Source: Candidatus Nitrospira allomarina
GTDB lineage: Bacteria > Nitrospirota > Nitrospiria > Nitrospirales > UBA8639
Length of the DNA: 64,000 bases
Assembly: GCF_032050975.1 (NCBI RefSeq)
Contig: NZ_CP116967.1
Coordinates: 372,001 to 436,000 of the forward strand
Direction: 5' to 3'
In this document: positions 37,666-46,422 of the stretch, in pieces
Layout of the letters: every line of letters begins with the position of its first letter
Numbering within the stretch: the first letter of the stretch is position 1
Position numbers and translations under genes: made by a program
The notes under the pieces: model-generated
Database searches by the model: none
What the model saw: the letters and a program-made list of their open reading frames with translations, nothing else
What the model was told of the DNA's origin: nothing

Positions 37666-37887
37666 TTAGTCGAGTTGAATAACCGATTCGATCTGATTTT
37701 TATTTAATGCCACAAACGCAGAATGTTCAGTGTCATTGATCAGCACATCTGTTAGGTTAATAAACAAGACAGACTCATCATTTAAAACATCTGAAATTCG
37801 ATTTCGCATAGGCGGGATCAAGATATCTCCCACATAAGACGACAGAGAGGAGCGGACCCGAATACGAGTTTTTTTCCCCTGGGTCAT
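37666..37887 (-). CDS. Small hypothetical protein (73 aa)
   Basis: ATG 37887 is preferred because AAGGGC lies about seven bases before it. The 73-residue product is basic at the N-terminus and beta-rich: R-I-R-V-R-S-S-L-S-S-Y-V-G-D-I-L, then E-S-V-L-F-I-N-L-T-D-V-L-I-N, and F-V-A-L-N-K-N-Q-I. No signal or membrane segment. It follows the 31-residue basic gene by 33 bases on the same strand, so the two probably share a transcript. I do not recognise the family. Confidence 0.65.
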   Translation of the reverse strand: MTQGKKTRIRVRSSLSSYVGDILIPPMRNRISDVLNDESVLFINLTDVLINDTEHSAFVALNKNQIESVIQLD

Positions 37888-37920
37888 ATTCAAGCCCTTG
37901 ACCATCCCGGCCTATGGAAA

Positions 37921-38016
37921 TTAATTACGACGTTTGGCAAATTTCATTCGGCGAAGGAGCTTTTTATGTTTATGCTTTCGCATTTTCTTCCTACGCTTTT
38001 TGACAACACTCGACAT
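37921..38016 (-). CDS. 31-residue highly basic protein, COX24/AURKAIP1 type
   Basis: A complete gene too short for routine calling. Its product is 31 residues: M-S-S-V-V-K-K-R-R-K-K-M-R-K-H-K-H-K-K, then L-L-R-R-M-K-F-A-K-R-R-N. The K-K-R-R-K-K-M-R-K-H-K pattern with K-H-K-K-L-L-R is the core of the COX24/AURKAIP1 domain of mitochondrial small-ribosomal proteins (mS38), which has short bacterial counterparts. Binding to the small ribosomal subunit is therefore likely but inferred. AGGA lies about 10 bases before the ATG. Confidence 0.8.
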   Translation of the reverse strand: MSSVVKKRRKKMRKHKHKKLLRRMKFAKRRN

Positions 38017-38239
38017 AAAGTTACATTCCTGGGTGAAATCGTTTCTGCTACCGTGGTTCGAAAAGTTCTCTCTGCGTATTAGGCAAACTAGCCCCTACTG
38101 CCGGCTGACTACCTATCATAGGGCCAAGAAAGGTGTCAAGGTAGGCCCTGACATCTTACCTGGTCCTTCACCTAATAATCATCAACTTTCTATAAATTCT
38201 CTTGACCCCCTCCGGCATTCTTCTTCATTATAGAATTTC

Positions 38240-38734
38240 ATGATTCTACATAAATTTTTAAATAAACATGTTTTTGTGCTATTGATAACCTTTCCGGTCA
38301 TTTTTTCACTTGCCGGAACAGGATGTTCGAAAAAAGTCCCCAAATATCCTGAGGACCACGCCCGATTCCAACGAGTGGTGCAAGCCATCAAAGCACTGGA
38401 AAAGGCCTATGTCAATCAAGATGCTTCGGGCTTCCAGGAATTACTCCTTCCACTGGAAAATCTTGACCTTCTCGAGGCCAATGTTCGCGAGGATTTCGCC
38501 ACGTTTTCAAGTGTTCGGTTAGACCTGACCATCGACCGCATGGTGATTGATGGAGACCGGATTTCGGCCTTTGTTTCCTGGCAAGGCAACTGGGAACGCA
38601 CGCCTCAGGGACCTTCTGCGCAAGCGAGCGGTCATGGAATCCTGTTGTGGAGTGGCAATCAAGTTATTCTGCTCCGCAGGATCGAGGGAGACCTGCCGTT
38701 TGGGATGACACACCGTCTCGATTTTCCCTCTTAA
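38240..38734 (+). CDS. Lipoprotein, NTF2-like
   Basis: 164 residues. The signal ends S-L-A-G-T-G-C, giving a lipid-modified N-terminal cysteine. The rest resembles the SnoaL/NTF2 fold: an opening helix A-I-K-A-L-E-K-A-Y-V-N-Q-D-A-S-G-F, then strands with S-V-R-L-D-L-T-I-D-R-M-V-I-D-G-D-R and A-F-V-S-W-Q-G-N-W. It is 34 bases upstream of nadB on the same strand, so possibly in the same operon. Function unknown. Confidence 0.75.
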   Translation: MILHKFLNKHVFVLLITFPVIFSLAGTGCSKKVPKYPEDHARFQRVVQAIKALEKAYVNQDASGFQELLLPLENLDLLEANVREDFATFSSVRLDLTIDRMVIDGDRISAFVSWQGNWERTPQGPSAQASGHGILLWSGNQVILLRRIEGDLPFGMTHRLDFPS

Positions 38735-38768
38735 TCATCAATCCTTTTTCCCTGTTTCAGTCATTACT

Positions 38769-40415
38769 ATGCCTTCCATCGTCACATCTCACCATTCCTC
38801 TCACGTGATTTCCACGGATTTTCTGATTTTAGGCGCGGGAGTCGCGGGCCTTCGAGCCGCGATTGAATTGAGTCGACATGGACGAGTCACCATGGTCGCC
38901 AAAGGTGGGCCCCAGGACAATAATTCCTTTTACGCTCAAGGAGGCGTGGCGGTCGCGCTGAGTGAAGAAGATGACGTGGTTCTGCATTTGGCGGATACCC
39001 TAAAAGCCGGCCATCAACTCTGTTCCCGGCCAGCCACAAAAATACTCGTTGAAGAAGGCCCCTCGCGCATTCATGAATTGATCGAATGGGGAGCAAAATT
39101 CGACACAGTGGATGGCAAACTGGCGTTCACCCGGGAGGGAGCCCATAGTCGCCACCGAGTGTTACGAGCCGGAGGGGATGCCACTGGCAGCGAAATGGTT
39201 CGTGCGCTGAGCGTTAAAGCCCAAACGCTGAATAATCTGACATGGATGGGCAATCATGTTGCGGTTGAGCTGTTTATCCAAGACGGACGATGCTGGGGGG
39301 CATTAATCCTGGATGAACTGAGTGGGCATCTTAAGATCGTCTGTGCCCCCGCCACGATTTTAGTTACAGGAGGAGCCGGACAGGTCTATGCTCGAACCAC
39401 CAATCCACCCAATGCGACCGGAGATGGCATCGCCATGGCTTTTCGAGCCGGTGCCATGCTGGAGGATATGGAATTCGTCCAATTTCATCCGACCGCACTG
39501 TATCTCCCTTCGAGTCCTCCCTTTTTGCTATCTGAAACGCTCCGAGGAGAAGGAGGGATTTTGCGTAATAATCGCTGCGAACGCTTTATGAAAACCTATC
39601 ATAGGAGCCAGGAACTTGCGCCACGAGACATCGTATCCCGGGCGATCTGGACGGAAATGCAACGAACCAAAGCTCGCCATGTCTATTTAGATGTGACCCA
39701 TTTGGGAGCAACATTTTTGAAAGAACGGTTTCCTACCATTTATTCAACCTGTTTACGGTACGATATAGACATCACAGAGGAATGGATCCCCGTCTCCCCC
39801 AGCGCCCATTACTTTATGGGAGGAGTCAAAACCGATCTGCATGGGGCCTCTACCCTTCCAGGCCTGTTCGCGGCTGGAGAAGTGGCCTGTTCCGGTGTGC
39901 ACGGTGCGAATCGACTGGCGAGTAATTCATTGCTGGAAGGTCTGGTCTTTGGCTACCGCGCAGCTCAAACCGCTTCAACATGTTGGACGACCGGCTCTTA
40001 CCCAAACTTCTCGGATTTCCCCCTTCTCCGGAAATCCACCGGCCGGAAGATGTCCACTCAAGATGTGGAAAAAATTAGAAACTCCCTGCGGCGTTTGATG
40101 TGGTCGAAAGTCGGATTGGTGCGGACAGGAAACTCATTAAAAAAAGCGGTCGATCAGATTCAGCAATGGTCGCAAAAGCTGTCGGCTGCTCCGTGGAACC
40201 GGCCAGGATTAGAAACACGAAATATGGTTCTGGTTGGGCAATGCATTGCCAAATCTGCACTGTGGAGAGCCAATAGTGTGGGCGCGCATTTCCGGGAAGA
40301 CTTTCCGTTTTATAAAGGCTTGGCATGGAAAACCCATAGCCACTGTCAACAGGAAAATCTTTCCAAGGTCACTGAGGCTACCGGGACGACCCCCCAAAAA
40401 TCCACACGGTGCTGA
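38769..40415 (+). CDS. nadB: L-aspartate oxidase
   Basis: 548 residues of the succinate-dehydrogenase flavoprotein family. The FAD opening is L-G-A-G-V-A-G-L-R-A-A-I-E-L; N-S-F-Y-A-Q-G-G-V-A-V-A-L is the NadB-type block; F-H-P-T-A-L and R-D-I-V-S-R-A-I complete it, and G-G-V-K-T-D and S-N-S-L-L-E-G-L-V-F-G follow. It makes iminoaspartate for NAD synthesis in the cytosol. No nadA or nadC is nearby. The stop is four bases from the opposed aminotransferase stop. Confidence 0.95.
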   Translation: MPSIVTSHHSSHVISTDFLILGAGVAGLRAAIELSRHGRVTMVAKGGPQDNNSFYAQGGVAVALSEEDDVVLHLADTLKAGHQLCSRPATKILVEEGPSRIHELIEWGAKFDTVDGKLAFTREGAHSRHRVLRAGGDATGSEMVRALSVKAQTLNNLTWMGNHVAVELFIQDGRCWGALILDELSGHLKIVCAPATILVTGGAGQVYARTTNPPNATGDGIAMAFRAGAMLEDMEFVQFHPTALYLPSSPPFLLSETLRGEGGILRNNRCERFMKTYHRSQELAPRDIVSRAIWTEMQRTKARHVYLDVTHLGATFLKERFPTIYSTCLRYDIDITEEWIPVSPSAHYFMGGVKTDLHGASTLPGLFAAGEVACSGVHGANRLASNSLLEGLVFGYRAAQTASTCWTTGSYPNFSDFPLLRKSTGRKMSTQDVEKIRNSLRRLMWSKVGLVRTGNSLKKAVDQIQQWSQKLSAAPWNRPGLETRNMVLVGQCIAKSALWRANSVGAHFREDFPFYKGLAWKTHSHCQQENLSKVTEATGTTPQKSTRC

Positions 40416-40418
40416 ATG

Positions 40419-41312
40419 TCATGATCCCTGTGGGCCTGTGACAACCGGTCCCAACCATCGTTCCAAATTTTCTTGGAAAGCCCGCCATAAGGCCATCGTG
40501 ATTTCCCCACTCCCGCCTTGGCCAATAGGATTTCTTCCAATTTGAGAGACCGCCATAATTTCCAGACCCGTATTCGTCATAAAGCACTCATCCGCTTGAA
40601 GCACGTCCGCGGCCCCATATGCCCCTTCTTCCACTTTAATCCCTAACTCCCTGGCTAAGATCATCACCACCTCCCGAGTGATCCCTTCAAGAATCCCGCA
40701 AGCAACCGAAGGAGTATGCAACCGGTGGTTGGACACAAAAAAGATATTGCTCGTCGTACATTCCGTCACATGACCATCCATATTCAACATCAGAGCATCG
40801 AACGCACCGGCCTGCACGGCTTCCTGCTTGGCCAGAATGTTGTTGAGAAAACTCAGCGACTTGATTTGCGGCGATTGGGCAGACTCCGGATTCCGTCGAA
40901 CTGAGACGAGCTGCAACCGGACTCCCTGCTCTCGCATGTGAGCAGGATAGGACACCACAGACTTCGCCATCACGACAATAGTTGGGCTGGGACAGAGACC
41001 GGGATCAATCCCGAGTTCCCCTTCCCCTCGAGAAATCGTCACGCGCAGGCCGGCATCCTGAAGCCTATTCCGAATCAGCATTTCGGTCATGATGCTCGCC
41101 CACGCATTATCCTGGATTGGAAGGACCAGGCCGATCAGTTCACAGGACCGTCGAAGTCGCGCCAGATGGCGTTCTAGTAAAAAAATGCGACGCTGGTAGA
41201 CGCGAAGAGTTTCATAGACTCCATCTCCATACAGAAACCCATGGTCAAAGACCGAAATCCGGGCCTGTTCTTTTTTCACAAACTTCCCGTTGAGAAATAT
41301 CCACATCTCCAA
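40419..41312 (-). CDS. Class IV aminotransferase, PabC or IlvE/Dat type
   Basis: 297 residues of the fold-type IV PLP family. The catalytic lysine is K151 in Q-I-K-S-L-S-F-L-N-N-I-L-A; F-D-H-G-F-L-Y-G-D-G-V-Y-E begins the signature, and T-E-C-T-T-S-N-I-F-F is the second half. Members are branched-chain or D-amino acid aminotransferases, or aminodeoxychorismate lyase. It follows the pabB-like gene by 15 bases, which favours PabC in p-aminobenzoate synthesis; sequence alone does not exclude the others. Confidence 0.85.
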   Translation of the reverse strand: MEMWIFLNGKFVKKEQARISVFDHGFLYGDGVYETLRVYQRRIFLLERHLARLRRSCELIGLVLPIQDNAWASIMTEMLIRNRLQDAGLRVTISRGEGELGIDPGLCPSPTIVVMAKSVVSYPAHMREQGVRLQLVSVRRNPESAQSPQIKSLSFLNNILAKQEAVQAGAFDALMLNMDGHVTECTTSNIFFVSNHRLHTPSVACGILEGITREVVMILARELGIKVEEGAYGAADVLQADECFMTNTGLEIMAVSQIGRNPIGQGGSGEITMALWRAFQENLERWLGPVVTGPQGS

Positions 41313-41327
41313 TCCCTGTTTTTACGG

Positions 41328-42836
41328 TCAGCCGTTCCCTTTCAGAACGTGAAAAAAGGCTTCGGCTTTTTGGAGCGTTTCCTGATACTCCCGGTCCGGT
41401 TCGGAATCAGCCACGATTCCTGCTCCCACATGAAGCAATCCATGCCCTCCCGTGAGCAATAACGTGCGAATGGCAATATTCAAGTCAAGATTCCCGTTCC
41501 ATCCAATAAACCCAATCGACCCGGTGTATATTCCCCGACGAACTGGTTCAAGCTGCTCGATTAGTTCCATGCAGTGGACCTTCGGCACTCCGGTAATCGT
41601 TCCTCCTGGAAACGTGGCTCGAATGAGGTCGAACCCATGGCAAGGGTCCCGCAAACGGCCGGAAATATGGGAAACCATATGCATGACATGGGAATAGCGC
41701 TCTACCGTCATGAATTCATTGACACGAACGGATCCATAATCGCACACCCGTCCCAGGTCATTTCGAGCCAAATCAACCAACATGAGATGCTCCGCCCGTT
41801 CCTTGGCACACGACAACAGATCTTCCGCCAGGAGTCGATCGTCGTGAGGTTCTCTGCCACGAGGCCTGGTGCCCGCGATCGGACGCATATCTGCATGTCC
41901 TTCTGCAAGGCGGACTAATCGTTCCGGAGAATTACACACAACGACGTCGGACTCCAACACGAGAAATGCCGAATGGGGAGAGGGATTAACCTTGCGCAAT
42001 TGCCGATATAGGTCGGCTCCGGCTTCCGCTTGGCTTGCAAAACCGTGAGTCACGCCCTCTATCCGAAATCGATGAGAGAGGTTAGCCTGATAAATATCTC
42101 CCGCCGCAATGTACTGCTGGCAGGTACGCACGCGATCCATATACTCCAGAGACGATTGCTCCCCCTCTATGCGAATGGAAGACCTGGAGGAGTGCATTTT
42201 CGTTGGGAGATTCTCAGGGATCATCACCTTGGCTTGCAGATCAGACAGGCGCGCCTGCCCTTCTCGATACAAGTGATCCCAGGTTTCGGTCGCCAGGCGG
42301 TCCGGCGAAGGCGCAAAAATCAGCCAGGCCCCTGGCACGTGATGATCCACCACGACAAACATCTCGACAAACAGAAAGTATAGATCAGGAAAATGCAGAT
42401 CATCCCGTAGGCGTTCCGGTAACACCTCAAACCTACGAACAAGATCGTAGCTGAAACAGCCGACCGCTCCTCCCTGGAAAGGCGGGAGGTGGGGACACGA
42501 ACTGACGGGCTGACCTACAAAGGTACGCTGCAACAACGTGAATGGATCCCCAGTGTGGGTTTCCTTCTTATCTATCGAAACAGTTTCATACGTGTGTCCC
42601 TTGCCCCGAACGACGCGATAGGGATCGCAACCCAAATAGGAATAACGATGCGCCACTCCTTCCTGAATAGCATCCTGCTCCATGAAAAATGAATGCGGAG
42701 CATAACCGGTCACCCGGCCAAAGAGCTCAAAGGGATCATCAAAAGCAGGAAAACAATGCTGAATAAGCGGAAAATACGGATTCGAATGAACCGAGGAAGG
42801 ACCTCCTCGTTCGGCATGCTTGGAAATGGGGCACAA
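41328..42836 (-). CDS. pabB: Aminodeoxychorismate or anthranilate synthase component I
   Basis: 502 residues of the chorismate-binding family: C-N-S-P-E-R-L, P-I-A-G-T-R-P-R-G at 319, G-G-T-I-T-G-V-P-K, and G-A-G-I-V-A-D-S-E-P. The Ala in P-I-A-G-T is the anthranilate-synthase form; E. coli PabB has Lys there (PIKGT), so sequence alone is ambiguous. Neighbouring class IV aminotransferase and folK elsewhere favour the p-aminobenzoate branch. It is preceded by a secreted-protein gene three bases away. Confidence 0.85.
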   Translation of the reverse strand: MCPISKHAERGGPSSVHSNPYFPLIQHCFPAFDDPFELFGRVTGYAPHSFFMEQDAIQEGVAHRYSYLGCDPYRVVRGKGHTYETVSIDKKETHTGDPFTLLQRTFVGQPVSSCPHLPPFQGGAVGCFSYDLVRRFEVLPERLRDDLHFPDLYFLFVEMFVVVDHHVPGAWLIFAPSPDRLATETWDHLYREGQARLSDLQAKVMIPENLPTKMHSSRSSIRIEGEQSSLEYMDRVRTCQQYIAAGDIYQANLSHRFRIEGVTHGFASQAEAGADLYRQLRKVNPSPHSAFLVLESDVVVCNSPERLVRLAEGHADMRPIAGTRPRGREPHDDRLLAEDLLSCAKERAEHLMLVDLARNDLGRVCDYGSVRVNEFMTVERYSHVMHMVSHISGRLRDPCHGFDLIRATFPGGTITGVPKVHCMELIEQLEPVRRGIYTGSIGFIGWNGNLDLNIAIRTLLLTGGHGLLHVGAGIVADSEPDREYQETLQKAEAFFHVLKGNG

Positions 42837-42839
42837 GGG

Positions 42840-43475
42840 TTAAGGACTACCTGATGAGGGAGATTCCAACGCCTGCATGGCGTCTTCAGGAGATAACAAC
42901 CCCTTCTTCACTAGGGTTTCGAGCAGATCTTTGACGGCTTTTTCAGAAGAGCGCCGAATCCCGCGAACCCGAACCCCAGGAGGATAAAATCGAAGAAAAT
43001 CAGGATTCGTCACCCGTATGGTGACCGACTCACTCTCTCCATAGGGTGACAGGTCCGGCCCGGAACTGGGAATCCTGAAAAAAGGCTTCCCATCCTGAGT
43101 CTTTCCATCGGAGCCTTCGATTCTGACACGGTTGATGATCTCTTTTCCGGAAATCTCCAGAACGGAATCCACCACCAGGACCAATGAATCGGCAATTAGG
43201 GGATGGCCCGTTTGGTTTTTGACCTTCACCGTATATTCAACTTCACTTACTGACGTTAATATATCGTTTCCAGAAAATGGGTCGAGTTGCTTATATTGAA
43301 CGACAGGCACCACGCCACCCGTGAGATCCGGCAAATCATCAACGGCCGATGAAGTGGCCCACACGAAATTCCCACTCGTGGCAGCCGCCAGAATCAGGAG
43401 TAGCACAAAATTTTTCATCATCGTGAACATTGGCCAAAGAATGAACCCGGAACTGAACCCCCGAGGAGGCTTCAT
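42840..43475 (-). CDS. Exported hypothetical protein
   Basis: AAGGAG just before ATG 43475 sets the start (211 residues). After a long N-region comes a signal helix F-V-L-L-L-I-L-A-A-A-T-S-G-N-F-V-W-A. The mature part is beta-rich: V-E-Y-T-V-K-V-K-N-Q-T-G-H-P-L, S-L-V-L-V-V-D-S-V-L-E-I-S-G and R-V-T-N-P-D-F-L. This looks like an immunoglobulin-like fold. A helical tail with V-K-D-L-L-E-T-L follows. It probably acts outside the inner membrane. First gene before pabB on the same strand, three bases away. Confidence 0.6.
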   Translation of the reverse strand: MKPPRGFSSGFILWPMFTMMKNFVLLLILAAATSGNFVWATSSAVDDLPDLTGGVVPVVQYKQLDPFSGNDILTSVSEVEYTVKVKNQTGHPLIADSLVLVVDSVLEISGKEIINRVRIEGSDGKTQDGKPFFRIPSSGPDLSPYGESESVTIRVTNPDFLRFYPPGVRVRGIRRSSEKAVKDLLETLVKKGLLSPEDAMQALESPSSGSP

Positions 43476-43522
43476 GATGCTCCTTCTTGCTTGACTGTAC
43501 CTTACCATAACAATATTGAAAA

Positions 43523-43825
43523 ATGGGACCTTTGTTGCTTGACATGATTCAGGATTTTTTGCTTGAATGTGACCCCTTCCAACGACTCGCCTTGCCGATT
43601 GAAAAAATGGCACCTTCTCAGGATCCAATGTTTGCGGGGCTGGGACAGGCAATGCGAGTGGGGACGGACCTTCTTGCCGCCCTTATCGTCGGTGGATTCC
43701 TTGGTTGGTTAACTGATTCGTATGTGTTGGATACCACGCCGTGGGGTGTGGCGATAGGACTGGTACTGGGATTAATCGCTGGAGTTCGCAACGCCTACCG
43801 TGCAGCTCAGCGTTGGAAACAATGA
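43523..43825 (+). CDS. AtpZ/AtpI-like assembly protein
   Basis: 100 residues; starts at 43523, 43544 or 43607 are all possible because none has a good ribosome site. The core has two membrane helices: V-G-T-D-L-L-A-A-L-I-V-G-G-F-L-G-W-L-T-D and P-W-G-V-A-I-G-L-V-L-G-L-I-A-G. This is the AtpI/AtpZ pattern of proteins that help assemble the c-ring or supply magnesium to F-type ATP synthases. It sits first in the Fo operon, 23 bases before atpB, which supports the call. Confidence 0.8.
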   Translation: MGPLLLDMIQDFLLECDPFQRLALPIEKMAPSQDPMFAGLGQAMRVGTDLLAALIVGGFLGWLTDSYVLDTTPWGVAIGLVLGLIAGVRNAYRAAQRWKQ

Positions 43826-43848
43826 GTCGCTAGACACAAGGTTTAGTT

Positions 43849-44574
43849 TTGGAAGATCCGTTACATCCCTTCGAGCTTCATAACTTTCTCCCGCTTTCCA
43901 TTTTCGGCCTTGACGTTTCCGTCAATAAGGCTGTCTTGATGATGTGGGTCGTGGTGGGACTTGTAACTTTCTTATTATTGAAAGCTGGTGGCGCCAGGGC
44001 ACTCGTGCCGTCTAAGCTCCAAAGTCTTGCGGAGTTGCTGGTCGACTTCATTCGCGGGATTATCCACGACACGATGGGAGCCTCCGGGATGCGATATTTC
44101 CCGCTCATCAGCGCCCTCTTTTTGTTCATCTTATTTTCAAATCTGGTCGGTCTTATACCTGGATCCTATACCATTACCAGCCAAATTATTGTGACCGGGG
44201 TGTTCGCTGTAGGGGTCTATTTACTTAGTCTTATCGTTGGATTTCAACTGCATGGGGCAAAATTCCTGGGCATACTCGTTCCCCCAGGCACGCCAGGCTG
44301 GCTCCTTCCCTTAATGATTCCCATTGAATTAATTAGTCAAATAGCCAGACCAATCTCACTGGCCGTTCGATTATTCGCCAATATGACTGCAGGCCATGTG
44401 ATTCTTGGGGTATTGTTCGGCCTCACCATTGCCGGCGGCCTGCTGATAGGATGGCTGCCCTTTTCCTTTACCATCGCTCTCTATGGATTAGAAGTCGGAA
44501 TTGCCTTTATTCAGGCCTATATTTTTACCGTTTTAACCTGCGTCTATATCGGCGACGCGATGCATTTACACTAA
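43849..44574 (+). CDS. atpB: F-type ATP synthase subunit a
   Basis: 241 residues starting with TTG 43849. The proton-path arginine is R174 in L-A-V-R-L-F-A-N-M-T-A-G-H, and F-L-F-I-L-F-S-N-L-V-G-L-I-P-G is the earlier signature. It forms the two proton half-channels with the c-ring in the inner membrane. The operon continues with atpE and atpF. Confidence 0.96.
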   Translation: MEDPLHPFELHNFLPLSIFGLDVSVNKAVLMMWVVVGLVTFLLLKAGGARALVPSKLQSLAELLVDFIRGIIHDTMGASGMRYFPLISALFLFILFSNLVGLIPGSYTITSQIIVTGVFAVGVYLLSLIVGFQLHGAKFLGILVPPGTPGWLLPLMIPIELISQIARPISLAVRLFANMTAGHVILGVLFGLTIAGGLLIGWLPFSFTIALYGLEVGIAFIQAYIFTVLTCVYIGDAMHLH

Positions 44575-44647
44575 CTGGCATTCAAACGAAACGATCAGAG
44601 GACGTTTTTACAATTAGTCCCTTTTAAACTGGGAGGACAACACTACA

Positions 44648-44875
44648 ATGGATTCTGCAGCAGCAGCACTTTTGGGAATGGGCCTGGCAGCGGCGGGCTT
44701 TGCGGGTGCCGGTATCGGCATCGGGTATATTTTTGGAAAAATGATTGAGGCGGTTGCCCGTCAACCCGAGGCGGAAGCTCGAGTCGGCAAGTACATGTGG
44801 ATCGGGTTTGCCTTGGTCGAAGCTATCGCGCTTTACGGACTGGTCATTGCCTTTATCATCATGGGCAAAGGATAA
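44648..44875 (+). CDS. atpE: F-type ATP synthase subunit c
   Basis: 75 residues, two membrane helices. Helix 1 has the Gly/Ala-rich A-A-A-G-F-A-G-A-G-I-G-I-G-Y; the loop is A-R-Q-P-E-A-E. Helix 2 carries the ion carboxylate E58 in F-A-L-V-E-A-I-A-L-Y-G. Sodium-type rings usually have Gln in helix 1 and Ser/Thr after the Glu; neither is seen here, so a proton ring is favoured. GGGAGGA precedes the ATG. Confidence 0.97.
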   Translation: MDSAAAALLGMGLAAAGFAGAGIGIGYIFGKMIEAVARQPEAEARVGKYMWIGFALVEAIALYGLVIAFIIMGKG

Positions 44876-44889
44876 AGGGCTCCTGACCT

Positions 44890-45396
44890 ATGCCACAATT
44901 TGACTCACATTTCTTTTCGTCGCTGATATTTTGGGAACTCCTGTCATTTGGGATCCTCCTCTGGGTGCTTTACAAGTACGCCCTCCCCCCGATCCTGGAA
45001 ACGCTGGAAACCCGGGAACGAAAGATCAGGGAAAGCCTCGACCAGGCCGAACAAAACCGGCTTGCCGCAGAACGAAAGCTCAAGGAATACGATGCCAAAC
45101 TGCAGGTGGCTGCCAAAGAAGTGGAAACAATCCTGGCAGAGGCCAAGCAGCAGGCTCAACGACTGCTTGATGAAAATGAGCAACGGCTTCGTGCCGAATC
45201 CCAGAGAATTAAAGAGGAAACGACACAAGACATTGAGCGGGAGCGACGTAAGGCCATTCAAGACATCAAGACCCAATCTGCTGAGCTGGCCCTCATGATT
45301 GCGGAAAAGGTGATCGGTCGAAGCCTATCGGACGATGATCATCGGCGATATGCCGAAGAAGCCCTCGCAGCCGTCGCTGCCCAATCAAAAAACTAA
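44890..45396 (+). CDS. atpF: F-type ATP synthase subunit b
   Basis: 168 residues. One N-terminal membrane helix (F-W-E-L-L-S-F-G-I-L-L-W-V-L) leads to a long charged coiled coil (E-T-R-E-R-K-I-R-E-S-L-D-Q-A-E), the peripheral stalk. The C-terminal segment ends A-L-A-A-V-A-A-Q. It is the last gene of the operon; the terminator at 45485 follows and F1 genes do not. Confidence 0.94.
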   Translation: MPQFDSHFFSSLIFWELLSFGILLWVLYKYALPPILETLETRERKIRESLDQAEQNRLAAERKLKEYDAKLQVAAKEVETILAEAKQQAQRLLDENEQRLRAESQRIKEETTQDIERERRKAIQDIKTQSAELALMIAEKVIGRSLSDDDHRRYAEEALAAVAAQSKN

Positions 45397-45484
45397 GGCA
45401 TTCCCCAATCTCTCCGAATACCCCCAAGCACAAAGCTATTCTTTCAAGAATCGCCTACAACAAAACGCCACACACAATAAAAAA

Positions 45485-45512
45485 GAGGGAAGAATCACTT
45501 CCCTCTTTTTTT
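45485..45512 (+). terminator. Strong intrinsic terminator ending the Fo operon
   Basis: GAGGGAAG (45485-45492) pairs with CTTCCCTC (45498-45505) around a five-base loop, followed by seven T. The stem can be extended by flanking A/T pairs. It lies 88 bases after atpF. Confidence 0.9.
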
Positions 45513-45597
45513 ATGGTGTTTCCAAGAACACTTGCAAACAACAGTTTTTGAGTGGGACTTTCCCAGGGACCCGCTCCCAAACATCATGATCTACGCT

Positions 45598-46422
45598 TCA
45601 ATCGTTTGTTGAAAGATTCCCACCTCCGGCCCGATATCCTTCTAAGTCCAGTGTGACCGTTTGAAATCCCAGCTTCTTAAATTCCTCCACTAAACGGGAT
45701 CTGCCCGGTTCTTGTGTCAAAATCGACATTTGGGTTGGGGCAATCTCGATTCTCGCTAAATCGCCGTGAAGGCGAACCCGCACTTGCGTCACTCCTTGAG
45801 CCACCAAAAAGGCCTCGGCACGCTCTACCCGTGAAAGATAGGCTTTTGTAATGGGGAGGCCACGCGTAATTCGTGATGACAAACAGGCGGCAGCCGGCTT
45901 ATTCCAATTTGCCAACCCCAAACCTTTTGCCAATTCCCGAATATCCGCCTTACCGAATCCCGCTTCAACCAAAGGACTCCGCACGCCAAGTTGTCGGGCC
46001 GCATTAATACCGGGACGTTCTTCTCCCAAGTCATCCACATTAGTCCCGTCTACGATTGTCTGAAAACCCACGGCATCCCGAAGGCTGGAAAGCAACCGGT
46101 ATAAGTCTGTCTTGCAATGAAAGCACCGGGTTGCATCATTTTTGACAAACGCATCAATTTGCAACTGATCCGTTTCCACAAATTGCAAGGGCGCCCCGAT
46201 CGCGGCGCTTAATCGCTTGACCTCTTCCACTTCCAGTGATGGAAATGTTGGCGAAATCGCCGTGACCGCTTTGGTCTGCGCACCAAGTGCGTCAAAGCCC
46301 ACTTTTAACACGAGGGTGCTGTCGACTCCTCCAGAAAACGCGATTACTACCGATCCCATTTGGTGAAAGAGTTCCTGCAAGGCCTCGTACTTCCCCTGCA
46401 GAGTTGGGTCAAGGCTGAGCAT
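45598..46422 (-). CDS. larE: ATP-dependent sacrificial sulfur transferase LarE
   Basis: 274 residues. The PP-loop S-G-G-V-D-S (30-35) binds ATP. C180 in P-A-A-A-C-L-S-S-R matches the sacrificial cysteine of LarE (C176 in Lactiplantibacillus); C100-F-H-C103 gives an additional pair. LarE adds sulfur to make the nickel-pincer cofactor of lactate racemase with LarB and LarC, which are not in view. Its start overlaps the end of rlmN by 14 bases, so the two are co-transcribed. Confidence 0.9.
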   Translation of the reverse strand: MLSLDPTLQGKYEALQELFHQMGSVVIAFSGGVDSTLVLKVGFDALGAQTKAVTAISPTFPSLEVEEVKRLSAAIGAPLQFVETDQLQIDAFVKNDATRCFHCKTDLYRLLSSLRDAVGFQTIVDGTNVDDLGEERPGINAARQLGVRSPLVEAGFGKADIRELAKGLGLANWNKPAAACLSSRITRGLPITKAYLSRVERAEAFLVAQGVTQVRVRLHGDLARIEIAPTQMSILTQEPGRSRLVEEFKKLGFQTVTLDLEGYRAGGGNLSTND

